From Flavobacterium sp. CYK-55 (lineage in GTDB: Bacteria; Bacteroidota; Bacteroidia; Flavobacteriales; Flavobacteriaceae): a stretch of 64,000 nucleotides of DNA. How positions within the stretch are numbered: position 1 is the first letter of the stretch; the number at the start of each line of letters is the position of its first letter. The DNA lies in contig NZ_JAHCDK010000002.1 of the NCBI RefSeq assembly GCF_018413465.1, positions 391,185 to 455,184 of the forward strand, given 5' to 3'. The notes beneath the pieces were generated by a model. It was given only the letters and a program-made list of their open reading frames with translations, was not told the origin of the DNA and did not search any database. A program made the position numbers and the translations under genes. Below are positions 1-8,227 of the stretch, piece by piece.

Positions 1-482
1 TAAAAATCCATAAGCGGAGCCGTTTTTTCGTTGTATTCTTGATAGCGATTTCTGATTTTTTCTTCGTCTTGATCATCCGGACGGCCTGAGGTTTTTCCGC
101 GTTCTAAAAGGCGTTGCACCAAGATTTCATCGTTGGCCTCAAGCGCCACGGTGGCCGTAATGCTTTGCCCTTTGGTGGTTAAAAAAGCATCGAGCGCCTC
201 GGCCTGAGCAATGGTTCTCGGAAAACCGTCAAACAAAAATCCGGCTGAATCAGGGTTTTGATCGACCTCGCTTTGCAACATCTGAATGGTGACTGCATCG
301 GGCACCAAATCGCCTTGATCCATATAGCTTTTGGCCAATTGACCGAGCTCAGTGTTGTTTTTGATGTTGTATCTAAAAATATCACCGGTGGACAAATGCG
401 TGAGGTTGTATTTTTCTTTTAAAAATTCGGCTTGGGTTCCTTTGCCTGCGCCTGGTTTTCCGAAGAGAACGATGTTGATCAT
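1..482 (-). CDS. adk: Adenylate kinase (partial, C-terminus outside window)
   Basis: Converts ATP + AMP to 2 ADP in the cytoplasm. Reading leftward from ATG at 482 the protein begins MINIVLFGKPGAGKGTQAEF, which contains the P-loop GKPGAGKG, followed by the AMP-binding segment THLSTGDIFR, a DGFPRT motif and the LID-region sequence RGKTSGRPDD. The frame stays open to base 1, giving about 160 residues of a family usually near 190, so only the C-terminal part is missing. It lies 65 bases downstream of hpt on the same strand, so the two may share a transcript. Family assignment is secure from the motifs. Confidence 0.95.
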   Translation of the reverse strand, partial: MINIVLFGKPGAGKGTQAEFLKEKYNLTHLSTGDIFRYNIKNNTELGQLAKSYMDQGDLVPDAVTIQMLQSEVDQNPDSAGFLFDGFPRTIAQAEALDAFLTTKGQSITATVALEANDEILVQRLLERGKTSGRPDDQDEEKIRNRYQEYNEKTAPLMDF

Positions 483-489
483 TGTGAAA

Positions 490-550
490 GTTTATAAGAG
501 TTTATAAAGTTTAGAAAAGTTTAGGAAGTTTAAAAGGTTTATATAGTTTA
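490..550. repeat. Phased GTTTA array between hpt and adk
   Basis: Seven GTTTA pentamers start at 490, 500, 509, 519, 528, 537 and 546, i.e. every 9-10 bases, separated by purine-rich A/G spacers. The array fills the whole gap between hpt and adk and runs into the last codon and stop of hpt. Function unknown; it could be slipped-strand repeat DNA. Confidence 0.7.
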
Positions 551-1081
551 GTTGGCGGCGAGTTGATAAACGTCGGGCAAATTGCGGCCGAGTCCGTCAT
601 AGTCGAGTCCGTAACCCACGATAAATTTATTCGGGATACGAATGCCAACATAGTCAATTTTGATGTCTTTTTTATACGCATCGGGTTTGAAAAACAAAGT
701 GGCAAACTTGAGGTGTTTGACGTTTTGTGCTTTGAGCAGGGCTTTGAGTTCTTCGATGGTGTTTCCGGTATCAACAATATCTTCAATCACCACTACGGTG
801 CGCCCTTCAAGGTTTTGGTTAACGCCGATGAGTTGTTTGACTTCATGGGTAGTTTGTGTGCCTTCATACGAAGCCATTTTTACAAAACTCACCTCGCACA
901 TACCGCGGTAGTGTTTCATTAAATCGGCCACCACCATAAAAGCACCGTTGAGTACGCCTATAAAAACCGGAACTTCTTCAAAAAAATCGTCGTCCATTTG
1001 TTTGGCCATATTTTGAATGGCGAACTGAATTTCATCGGACGAGATGAAAGGTTCAAAAGTTTTGTCGTGTAAACGTATCAT
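548..1081 (-). CDS. hpt: Hypoxanthine phosphoribosyltransferase
   Basis: Purine salvage enzyme: transfers phosphoribose from PRPP to hypoxanthine or guanine in the cytoplasm. The 177-residue length is normal. The PRPP-binding motif VVVIEDIVDTGNT lies at residues 96-108, and the C-terminal DYVGIRIPNKFIVGYGLDYD segment is typical of bacterial HPRTs. Upstream, reading leftward, a TAAATTTG sequence fits the flavobacterial -7 element, but its TTG partner is 21 bases away, a little long. Adk follows downstream, so two nucleotide-metabolism genes sit together. A xanthine preference cannot be excluded from sequence alone. Confidence 0.95.
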   Translation of the reverse strand: MIRLHDKTFEPFISSDEIQFAIQNMAKQMDDDFFEEVPVFIGVLNGAFMVVADLMKHYRGMCEVSFVKMASYEGTQTTHEVKQLIGVNQNLEGRTVVVIEDIVDTGNTIEELKALLKAQNVKHLKFATLFFKPDAYKKDIKIDYVGIRIPNKFIVGYGLDYDGLGRNLPDVYQLAAN

Positions 1082-1175
1082 GTTGTGCTGTTTGAATAAG
1101 CTGCAAATTTACACAAGTATTGACTACCACCTCAATTGGTTGTGGACTTTTTTGCAAAAATGGTATATTTATGCA

Positions 1176-1715
1176 ATGAATATGAACTTCTACAAACAAA
1201 TCACCACCGGTAACGCCGGACTTAAATGCCGAAACGCGAACATCAAACGCGTACTCGATGCGCCCGAATTGCTGCATGATTTGGTGCAGATAGCCACCAA
1301 TCTTTCAGACAAAAATCAGCACAAAGCCATCTGGATTGTTGAAATGCTCGCCGAACAAAACGCGGCTATACTCCAACCTTACGCGCAAAAATTATTAGAT
1401 ACGATTCCGCAATTTAAGCATGAATCGGCCATTCGTGGCTCGTCAAGGATTGTATTGTTTATGAGCAAGTTTGAGCCCATATTCTTGACCGAAGCCCAAC
1501 AGCAAACTTGCATTGAAATCGCGTTAGATTGGCTCATCAACGACCAAATTAAAGTTGCACCCAAAGCCAATGCCTTGTATACTTTGGCGCATTATATGAA
1601 AAAGCAAACCTGGCTCAAAGATGAGCTCAGAGAAATCATCGGCAAAGATTTCGCCCAGCAATCGGTAGCCTACAAAGCGGCGGCGAAAGTCGTGCTCAAA
1701 AAGCTCAAAGCTTGA
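1176..1715 (+). CDS. HEAT-like helical protein of unknown function
   Basis: About 179 residues from ATG 1176 (a second ATG, 1182, is two codons on; the frame extends further upstream but without a convincing start). The protein is almost entirely predicted helix, with recurring amphipathic segments such as KAIWIVEMLAEQN and ALDWLINDQIKVAPKANALY that look like degenerate HEAT/ARM-type repeats. It has no signal peptide and no visible catalytic motif. It is divergent from hpt and lies about 90 bases upstream of purK on the same strand. I do not recognise a function. A scaffold or protein-binding role would be the usual guess for such a fold, nothing more. Confidence 0.7.
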   Translation: MNMNFYKQITTGNAGLKCRNANIKRVLDAPELLHDLVQIATNLSDKNQHKAIWIVEMLAEQNAAILQPYAQKLLDTIPQFKHESAIRGSSRIVLFMSKFEPIFLTEAQQQTCIEIALDWLINDQIKVAPKANALYTLAHYMKKQTWLKDELREIIGKDFAQQSVAYKAAAKVVLKKLKA

Positions 1716-1802
1716 TGCATTGTTCCGGGATAAAAATTATCTTTGCGCACACAACAACACAACACGTACTGATTAAGTACAAAACCAAAATAACTACAAC
1801 CC

Positions 1803-2960
1803 ATGAATTATTTCTCTTCCGATTTTACCCTCGGAATCTTGGGCGGCGGTCAACTCGGCAAAATGCTCTTGACCGAAACGCGCAAATTTGACCTCAAAAC
1901 TTTTGTGCTCGACCCCTCTGCTGAAGCGCCCGGACAATTTGGCTGCAACCGTTTTTTTCAAGGCGATTTGATGGATTTTGACACCGTTTACCACTTCGGA
2001 AAACAAGTTGATTTGCTCACCCTAGAAATTGAAAACGTCAATCTTGAGGCGCTCGAACAACTCGAAAACGAAGGTTTAAAAGTTTATCCATCTGTCCAGA
2101 CTTTAAAGCTGATACAGAACAAAGGCACCCAAAAAGATTTTTACCAAAAGCATCAAATTCCCACTTCGGCACATCAGAGATTTTCTGATTTAAATGCATT
2201 ACAAGCTGCTGTAACATCAAGCGCAGTCAAGATGCCGTTTGTCTGGAAAGCCGCTCGATTTGGCTATGACGGCAACGGAGTTAAAATTGTGCGCAACTCA
2301 GAAAACTTAAACGCGTTGCCCGATACAGAATGTATTGCCGAACAACTCGTTCCCTTCACGCATGAATTGGCCGTCATTGTGGCGCGCTCAGCATCAGGCG
2401 AAGTCAAAACCTATCCGGTGGTTGAAATGGAATTTCACCCTGAAGCCAATCAAGTAGAATACGTGATTTGTCCGGCGAGAATTCCGGAGGATATCGCACA
2501 AAAAGCTACCCAAATTGCGCTGCAAGTCTCCACTGCTTTCGCGCACGTAGGCCTTTTGGCGGTTGAAATGTTTTTAACGGCAGACGGCGCCATTTATGTC
2601 AATGAAGTAGCGCCACGTCCGCACAATTCAGGCCATTACAGTATTGAAGCCAGTTACACATCGCAATTTGAAAACCATCTGCGCGCCATACTGGGCTTAC
2701 CGCTCGGAAACACCCAGAGCAAAGTAGCCGGCGTGATGGTCAATTTGGTCGGCGCCGAAGGTTATTCGGGCGAAGTTGTGTATGAAAATATCGAAAAAAT
2801 CATGACGCTAGACGGAGTCACACCGCACATCTACGGCAAAAAACAAACACGCCCTTTCAGAAAAATGGGCCATGTAACCATTGTGCATCCTAGTATGAAC
2901 CAAGCGCGCAAAACCGCCGAAGAAGTTAAAAAAACCATCCGCGTGATCAGTAAAAAATAA
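1803..2960 (+). CDS. purK: N5-carboxyaminoimidazole ribonucleotide synthase
   Basis: ATP-dependent carboxylation of AIR to N5-CAIR in de novo purine synthesis. At 385 residues it is normal length. The N-terminal pre-ATP-grasp motif GILGGGQLGKM is at residues 11-21, the central ATP-grasp contains AEQLVPFTHELAVIVAR, and the metal-binding YVNEVAPRPHNSGH follows. purE starts 42 bases after the stop, the classical purK-purE pairing, so the product passes directly to the mutase. A TATCTTTG element at 1738-1745 with TTG 15 bases upstream may be the promoter. No oddities seen. Confidence 0.97.
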   Translation: MNYFSSDFTLGILGGGQLGKMLLTETRKFDLKTFVLDPSAEAPGQFGCNRFFQGDLMDFDTVYHFGKQVDLLTLEIENVNLEALEQLENEGLKVYPSVQTLKLIQNKGTQKDFYQKHQIPTSAHQRFSDLNALQAAVTSSAVKMPFVWKAARFGYDGNGVKIVRNSENLNALPDTECIAEQLVPFTHELAVIVARSASGEVKTYPVVEMEFHPEANQVEYVICPARIPEDIAQKATQIALQVSTAFAHVGLLAVEMFLTADGAIYVNEVAPRPHNSGHYSIEASYTSQFENHLRAILGLPLGNTQSKVAGVMVNLVGAEGYSGEVVYENIEKIMTLDGVTPHIYGKKQTRPFRKMGHVTIVHPSMNQARKTAEEVKKTIRVISKK

Positions 2961-3002
2961 CCGCCGATTGTCTACATTTACAACGTCAAAAAAATCCAAC
3001 CG

Positions 3003-3491
3003 ATGAAAGTAGCCATCATCATGGGAAGCCAAAGCGACCTTCCCGTCATGCAAGAAGCCATAGATGTTTTACACCAATTGGGCATTGCCACGCAAGTTGA
3101 TATTGTATCGGCCCACCGAACCCCCGAAAAACTCGTCGAATTTAGCACCAGCGCACACAAAAACGGCATCAACGTCATCATTGCCGGCGCAGGCGGAGCG
3201 GCACATTTACCCGGTATGGTGGCCTCAATGAGTCCGCTTCCGGTGATTGGCGTTCCGGTTAAATCAAGCAATTCTATAGACGGCTGGGATTCGGTTTTGT
3301 CGATTCTGCAAATGCCAGGCGGTGTGCCTGTGGCCACAGTAGCGCTCAACGGAGCCAAAAATGCAGGCATCTTGGCCGCCCAAATCATCGGCGCATCCAA
3401 CCCTGAAGTGCTTCAAAAAATCATTGATTACAAACAAAGTCTCAAAGAAGCCGTTTTAAAAGCTTCGTCTGAATTAAAGAATAAATATTAG
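3003..3491 (+). CDS. purE: N5-carboxyaminoimidazole ribonucleotide mutase
   Basis: Class I PurE, converting N5-CAIR to CAIR, the step after PurK. The 162-residue chain shows MGSQSDLPVM at residues 7-16, the active-site VSAHRTPE at 35-42, and the glycine-rich AGAGGAAHLPGMVAS at 61-75, all hallmark segments. It lies 42 bases behind purK and is presumably co-transcribed. Downstream, at 3523-3595, an intergenic hairpin repeat separates it from the peptidase gene, so the purine transcript may end there, although no clean poly-T terminator is seen. Confidence 0.97.
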   Translation: MKVAIIMGSQSDLPVMQEAIDVLHQLGIATQVDIVSAHRTPEKLVEFSTSAHKNGINVIIAGAGGAAHLPGMVASMSPLPVIGVPVKSSNSIDGWDSVLSILQMPGGVPVATVALNGAKNAGILAAQIIGASNPEVLQKIIDYKQSLKEAVLKASSELKNKY

Positions 3492-3522
3492 AAGCTTTTT
3501 CCCGCTGTTCGATTACAAAGTG

Positions 3523-3595
3523 TTTTGCTAAAGCAAAAATACCTGAAGCCCACCGGGCTTCCTCCTCTTAATATCAAATCATCGGGGCTAAAGCC
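3523..3595 (-). repeat. Hairpin repeat family A, copy 1
   Basis: Copy of a dispersed element, inverted relative to the copies at 63246-63297 and 63421-63472. Two hairpins are seen on the plus strand: TTTTGC-taaa-GCAAAA (3523-3538) and GAAGCCC-acc-GGGCTTC (3545-3561). They are followed by CTCCTCTTAATAT and a GGCTAAAGCC motif. The stem bases differ from the other copies while pairing is kept. Confidence 0.75.
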
Positions 3596-3617
3596 AACGT
3601 TTTCGCTCAATAACATT

Positions 3618-5642
3618 ATGCAAATACTTACCCAACGTTTCACGACACCACACAATACGGCACCGTTTAGCCAAATCAAACTCGAAGATTATCAACCGGC
3701 TTTTGAGGCCAACATCGCCGCCGCCCGCGCCGAGATTGACGCCATCATCAGTAATCCCGCAGCGCCCACTTTTGAAAACACCATTGAAGCTTTGGAATGC
3801 TCCGGGCAAGCGCTTGATCGGTTATCATCGATTTTCTTCAACTTAAATTCAGCCCAAACCAACGAAACCATGCAAAAAATAGCGCAAGAAGTTTCACCCT
3901 TGCTCACGGCTTTTGGCAACGATATTGCGCTCAACGAAGATTTGTTCAAACGCGTCAAAACGGTCTACGAGCAGCGCGATCAGCTGAATCTTACCGCCGA
4001 ACAAAGTATGTTGCTCGAGAAAAAATTCAAAGGTTTTAGCCGCAACGGAGCTTTGCTCTCTGAAGATAAAAAAGAGCGTTTGCGCGAAATTGACACCGAA
4101 CTCGCCAAACTCAAACTCACCTTTGGCGAAAATGTCTTGGCCGAAACCAATGACTATCAGTTGCACATTACCAACGAGGGTGAATTATCAGGTTTGCCCG
4201 AAGGCGCTAAAGAAGCTGCGGCTGCACTGGCACAATCTAAAAACCTTGAAGGTTGGTTGTTTACGCTAGATTTTCCGAGTTATATGCCGGTGGTTACCTA
4301 TGCCGACAACCGAGCTTTGCGTCGTGAAATTGCTTTGGCTTATGGCAAAAAAGCATTCCAAAACAACCCATACAACAACACACAAAACATTCAAAAAATA
4401 GTAGCGCTGCGTCATGAACGCGCACAATTGTTGGGCTACGAATCACATGCGCATTTTGTACTTGAAGAACGTATGGCGCAAAACCCCGAGCGCGTAAAAA
4501 CCTTTTTAGAAGAGTTACTGCAAAAAGCCAAACCGGCTTCTGAGCGCGAATTTGCACAGCTGAGCGCTTTTGCAAAAAAATTAGATGGCATTGAACAACT
4601 CGAAAAATGGGATGGCGCTTATTATTCTGAAAAACTCAAACAAAAATTATTCAGCTTAGACGATGAATTGCTCAAGCCGTATTTTAAACTCGAAAATGTT
4701 TTAAATGGAGCGTTCACGGTAGCTGAAAAACTCTTTGGCATTACTTTTCACGAAGTATCCAACATTGAGAAATACCATCCGGAAGTGCAAACCTATGAAG
4801 TGCGCGATTTTGAGCAGGAACTCGTGGCTATTTTTTATGCCGATTTCTTTCCGCGCAAAGGCAAACGCCCGGGCGCTTGGATGACTTCGTTTAAATCGCA
4901 ATCTATTCAGAATGGCATCAACGAACGTCCGCATGTATCGATTGTGTGCAACTTTACCCCGCCAACACCATCCAAACCATCGTTGTTGACTTTTAATGAA
5001 GTGACAACTTTATTCCACGAATTTGGTCACGCACTACACGGCATGCTCGCCAATACAGTATATCCGAGTTTATCGGGTACTTCAGTATATTGGGATTTTG
5101 TGGAACTCCCAAGCCAAGTCATGGAAAACTGGTGTTACGAGCCCGAAGCTTTGGCTTTGTTTGCGCATCACTACCAAAGTGGCGAAGTAATTCCGCAAGA
5201 ATACGTGAACAAAATCAAAGAAAGCGCGAGCTTTTTAGAAGGTATGGCTACTGTGCGTCAACTGAGTTTTGGTTTGCTCGATATGGCCTATCACACGCAG
5301 GCAACCGAAATCAAAGACGTCAAAGCTTTTGAAGTGGCAGCTACCGAGCGCACCGCTTTGTATCCGGATGTGACGGAAAATTGTTTGAGCGTGTCGTTTT
5401 CGCATATTTTTCAGGGCGGATATTCATCGGGCTATTACAGCTACAAATGGGCCGAAGTTTTGGATGCCGATGCTTTTGAGTTCTTTCAAGAAAACGGAAT
5501 TTTCAACAAAGAAATTGCCGAGCGTTTCAAAGAAAATGTTTTGTCAAAAGGCGGAACCGAATTACCGATGGAACTCTACAAACGCTTTCGCGGACAAGAA
5601 CCCAAACCGGAAGCTTTGCTCAGACGCGCGGGTTTGTTGTAA
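3618..5642 (+). CDS. M3-family oligopeptidase (Dcp/PrlC-like)
   Basis: Zinc metallopeptidase cleaving short peptides. The start ATG 3618 (MQILTQRF) is preferred because the upstream in-frame stretch reads through the hairpin repeat; this gives 674 residues, normal for the family. The zinc motif HEFGHALHG begins at residue 467, in the context TLFHEFGHALHG typical of thimet/oligopeptidase A enzymes. The N-terminal half is helical. There is no signal peptide, so it is probably cytoplasmic (peptidyl-dipeptidase Dcp-like or oligopeptidase A-like; I cannot separate these). It is convergent with the T9SS cargo gene at 5659-7008, only 16 bases between the two stops. Confidence 0.93.
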   Translation: MQILTQRFTTPHNTAPFSQIKLEDYQPAFEANIAAARAEIDAIISNPAAPTFENTIEALECSGQALDRLSSIFFNLNSAQTNETMQKIAQEVSPLLTAFGNDIALNEDLFKRVKTVYEQRDQLNLTAEQSMLLEKKFKGFSRNGALLSEDKKERLREIDTELAKLKLTFGENVLAETNDYQLHITNEGELSGLPEGAKEAAAALAQSKNLEGWLFTLDFPSYMPVVTYADNRALRREIALAYGKKAFQNNPYNNTQNIQKIVALRHERAQLLGYESHAHFVLEERMAQNPERVKTFLEELLQKAKPASEREFAQLSAFAKKLDGIEQLEKWDGAYYSEKLKQKLFSLDDELLKPYFKLENVLNGAFTVAEKLFGITFHEVSNIEKYHPEVQTYEVRDFEQELVAIFYADFFPRKGKRPGAWMTSFKSQSIQNGINERPHVSIVCNFTPPTPSKPSLLTFNEVTTLFHEFGHALHGMLANTVYPSLSGTSVYWDFVELPSQVMENWCYEPEALALFAHHYQSGEVIPQEYVNKIKESASFLEGMATVRQLSFGLLDMAYHTQATEIKDVKAFEVAATERTALYPDVTENCLSVSFSHIFQGGYSSGYYSYKWAEVLDADAFEFFQENGIFNKEIAERFKENVLSKGGTELPMELYKRFRGQEPKPEALLRRAGLL

Positions 5643-5658
5643 TGCTCAATTCTGAAAA

Positions 5659-7008
5659 TTATAGTTTGATTACTTTTAAGGATCTTGGTTTTTCTTGCTC
5701 AAAGACTTTCAACCAATAAACACCTTTTTCTAATGAACTTATATCAAGTTCTGTTTGATTGATTTGAGGATAACTATGATCTATTACAGATTTTCCGAGC
5801 ACATCAATCACCTGGATTTTTTGTATGTTTTGACCCGTAACCGTTAGAGATTTTTCAGTTGGATTTGGAAAGGCTTTGAGTGGATTTTTAGATGTAAAAT
5901 CAGTAATTGCAAAGCAACCACAAGGTGTAGCATTCCATTTAAAAATTCCGCCAACCAAAGGGCTTTCACTATAACCGCCTGCAAAACCATGACTTAGACT
6001 AAACATAGATATTTGGTTTCCATCAACCGGGACTGAATCATATATAGGCTCCCAAGTAATTCCTGAATCTACTGTGTAAGAAGAGCCTCTTTGAAAAATA
6101 TGATCACTACCTATCACAATATAGGCATGGAGAAGTCCGGGAATTGAAGAAATTGAGCCGTCGCGAAAATCCCCAGACCAAGCATGTTCAAACCAACTAT
6201 TGCCTCCGTCAGAGGTATAATACAAATTGAATTCTGATGCCAATATTCCGTTGTTTTGATCTGTAAAAGCAAAATCAACAGTTTCGTTATTGATCATTGC
6301 ACCGCCAAAATCAGGGATTGGAGATGACAAAGCAGTCCAAGTAAGGCCTCTGTCAGATGATTTTAAAAGCCGGTTATAAGTGGTCAGAATCCAAATGGTG
6401 TTTTCGGTAACTGTGTATTTATTGCGTATACCGTATTCATCGGTAGCTAATGGAATTAATGCTTCTGAAATAGCCACGCGTGACCAATTCGCTCCGCCGT
6501 TGGTTGTGGTATAAATTTCAAAATAACCACCCGCCGGATCGCCCATGGCTACTCCTTGATTTTGATTCCAAAAATGCACTAAGTTTGGATAGGATGATTC
6601 ATCAGAGAAATCAGCTGAATTCTGTCTGTTCCAATGAACACCCCCATCGATGGTTTTCCAGATACCGCCCAAAACATTAGATGTTGTAGGAAAAACGGCC
6701 GCATAAGCTTCAGACGCAGAAGTTCCGGATATGTTGGCAATTTCTAAATTGGGTGCATCTGAGCCTAAATCAATTTCTGCAGAGGCCCAAACAAAACCGC
6801 CATCAAGGGTTTTTGAAAAACGTCTGATAGAACTTTGAGTTGATGCTCCGGATTCCATATTGAGCCATGTGACATTTTCATCGACAATTGAAATACTTCT
6901 AACGCCGGTGCCTTGAGCGGTTTGTGCTGTGGAATATTGTGTCCAAAAATCTTGGGCTTGGGCTTTTGAAGCCAGAAATAAAATAAAAATGAGGACTGCT
7001 TTTTTCAT
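5659..7008 (-). CDS. Secreted photosystem/BNR-like propeller protein with T9SS type A sorting domain
   Basis: About 449 residues from MKKAVLIF (ATG at 7008; an earlier in-frame start would spoil the signal peptide). The signal peptide ends near SKAQAQ. The body carries recurrent TTNGGANWSRV, SSDRGLTWTAL and TSDGGNSWFEH segments, each an Asp-box/BNR-like blade of a beta-propeller (sortilin/YCF48-like). The last ~75 residues, with AFPNPTEKSLTV and KGVYWLKVFEQ ending in KVIKL, are a Por-secretion (type A) C-terminal domain, so export through the type IX system is inferred. Substrate unknown. It stands alone and is convergent with the M3 peptidase. Confidence 0.88.
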   Translation of the reverse strand: MKKAVLIFILFLASKAQAQDFWTQYSTAQTAQGTGVRSISIVDENVTWLNMESGASTQSSIRRFSKTLDGGFVWASAEIDLGSDAPNLEIANISGTSASEAYAAVFPTTSNVLGGIWKTIDGGVHWNRQNSADFSDESSYPNLVHFWNQNQGVAMGDPAGGYFEIYTTTNGGANWSRVAISEALIPLATDEYGIRNKYTVTENTIWILTTYNRLLKSSDRGLTWTALSSPIPDFGGAMINNETVDFAFTDQNNGILASEFNLYYTSDGGNSWFEHAWSGDFRDGSISSIPGLLHAYIVIGSDHIFQRGSSYTVDSGITWEPIYDSVPVDGNQISMFSLSHGFAGGYSESPLVGGIFKWNATPCGCFAITDFTSKNPLKAFPNPTEKSLTVTGQNIQKIQVIDVLGKSVIDHSYPQINQTELDISSLEKGVYWLKVFEQEKPRSLKVIKL

Positions 7009-7113
7009 GATTGGATGGATTATACAGTTTAGAATCAAACAAATATAGTTTTAAATGAATAAGATTTAACATCAAAAATGAATTGATTAAAACCCATTTT
7101 ATAGGGAAACACT

Positions 7114-7261
7114 TGCGCTAGGGATTGCAGCAGAAAGCCCGCAGCGCAGCGAGGACTTGCCGCGAAAAGCCCGACCTGAGCCAAAAGGAATGAAACAATC
7201 TTGTAGACTTTTTTTAGTGAGCAACACGAATTTGCAGTGACGCGTATGCAAGGGAGCGCCC
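7114..7261 (+). repeat. Dispersed repeat family B, copy 1
   Basis: Begins GCGCTAGGGATTG, contains AGAAAGCCC and a second AAAAGCCCGAC block, and ends GGGAGCGCCC, five bases before the stop codon of the gene at 7266. Related copies lie at 15888-15964, 46178-46310 and, inverted, 59899-60027. The internal parts vary. Confidence 0.75.
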
Positions 7262-7265
7262 AAAA

Positions 7266-8084
7266 CTAACGCGATAAAAACCAAACCGCGGCCCACCAAA
7301 CCACCGGAATACTCTCGGCCCAAAACCATGAAAAATACCGTGATTGGTTGGCGTTGGCTTGCCACAACATCAGCGCTACTGTGGCGGCTAATCCGAATTT
7401 GACCAAGGAAATTTGCCACAGTTGGTGTGGCCAAACCAATTCAATGAACACAAAAATAGCCATGAGTAGCCAGCCCAAGCGGCGGGTAGCCTGCACCCCT
7501 ATTTGTTGCGGAACGGTTTGCAAGTGTGGATCATCGGTTTTGAGATCGACAATTTCAAAAATGAGCACCAACGAAAATATCAGCAAAATGCGTTGTGCCG
7601 CAAATAAATAAAACGCTGAATCGATGGGCATTTGGGCATTAATCACCGGCAAAAAAAGGGTAACGCCCAGCCAACAAATCGTAACGATGTAGATTTTGAT
7701 TCCGGCCCAATTGCGCGCGTTTTTTCGGTTCGGAAAAAAGGGCAAAGTATACAAAACAGTCAACAACAAAACCAGTAAAGAAAGCAGCTGAGTAAAGGCG
7801 TGCAAATGCCAAAAACAATAAACTGCACCGAGCACAGCCATAAAACTGAGACCGGCAATGAGCAAATGTTTTGATTGGGGCGGCCTTTTTTGGGTTCGGA
7901 CCAACGCGTCGTATTTGACAAAATTATAACCGACGATGGTTCCGAAAAAAGCAAAACCCGAAACGGCTTTATCATCGGGTAAGTGAAACCAGCATTGCGT
8001 GAGTTTGACCAAGGACCAACACGAAAGCGCCACATGAAAACTGGCTTGCAGGTAAAAATCGAGTATGCGCTTAAAAATCGACAT
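7266..8084 (-). CDS. UbiA-like prenyltransferase family membrane protein
   Basis: A 272-residue integral membrane protein with about eight hydrophobic segments. Two acidic motifs in the right places suggest the UbiA superfamily: NFVKYDALV near residue 54 (first NxxxD) and EIVDLKTDD near residue 190 (second DxxxD). The first motif is weaker than in classical UbiA (only one Asp), so activity is uncertain. Flavobacteria commonly carry such proteins without a defined product. It is alone on its strand, with gcvP divergent upstream and repeat B abutting its 3' end. Confidence 0.65.
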   Translation of the reverse strand: MSIFKRILDFYLQASFHVALSCWSLVKLTQCWFHLPDDKAVSGFAFFGTIVGYNFVKYDALVRTQKRPPQSKHLLIAGLSFMAVLGAVYCFWHLHAFTQLLSLLVLLLTVLYTLPFFPNRKNARNWAGIKIYIVTICWLGVTLFLPVINAQMPIDSAFYLFAAQRILLIFSLVLIFEIVDLKTDDPHLQTVPQQIGVQATRRLGWLLMAIFVFIELVWPHQLWQISLVKFGLAATVALMLWQANANQSRYFSWFWAESIPVVWWAAVWFLSR

Positions 8085-8227
8085 AGCACAAAATTAGCAA
8101 ACCTGTTAATAAGACTTGATTTTGGTTAACAAATTAATATAAATGAACCGTTAAATGGCCCTGATTTTTGAGATTAATCCATAAATTTGTGCATCAAAAT
8201 TTTAAACCTCTACCCTATTAATACCTT

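Noticed and set aside
8160..8190. Full promoter for gcvP
   Set aside because: The -7 TAAATTTG is good, but at the correct distance upstream the triplet is CTG, so only a partial match is claimed.
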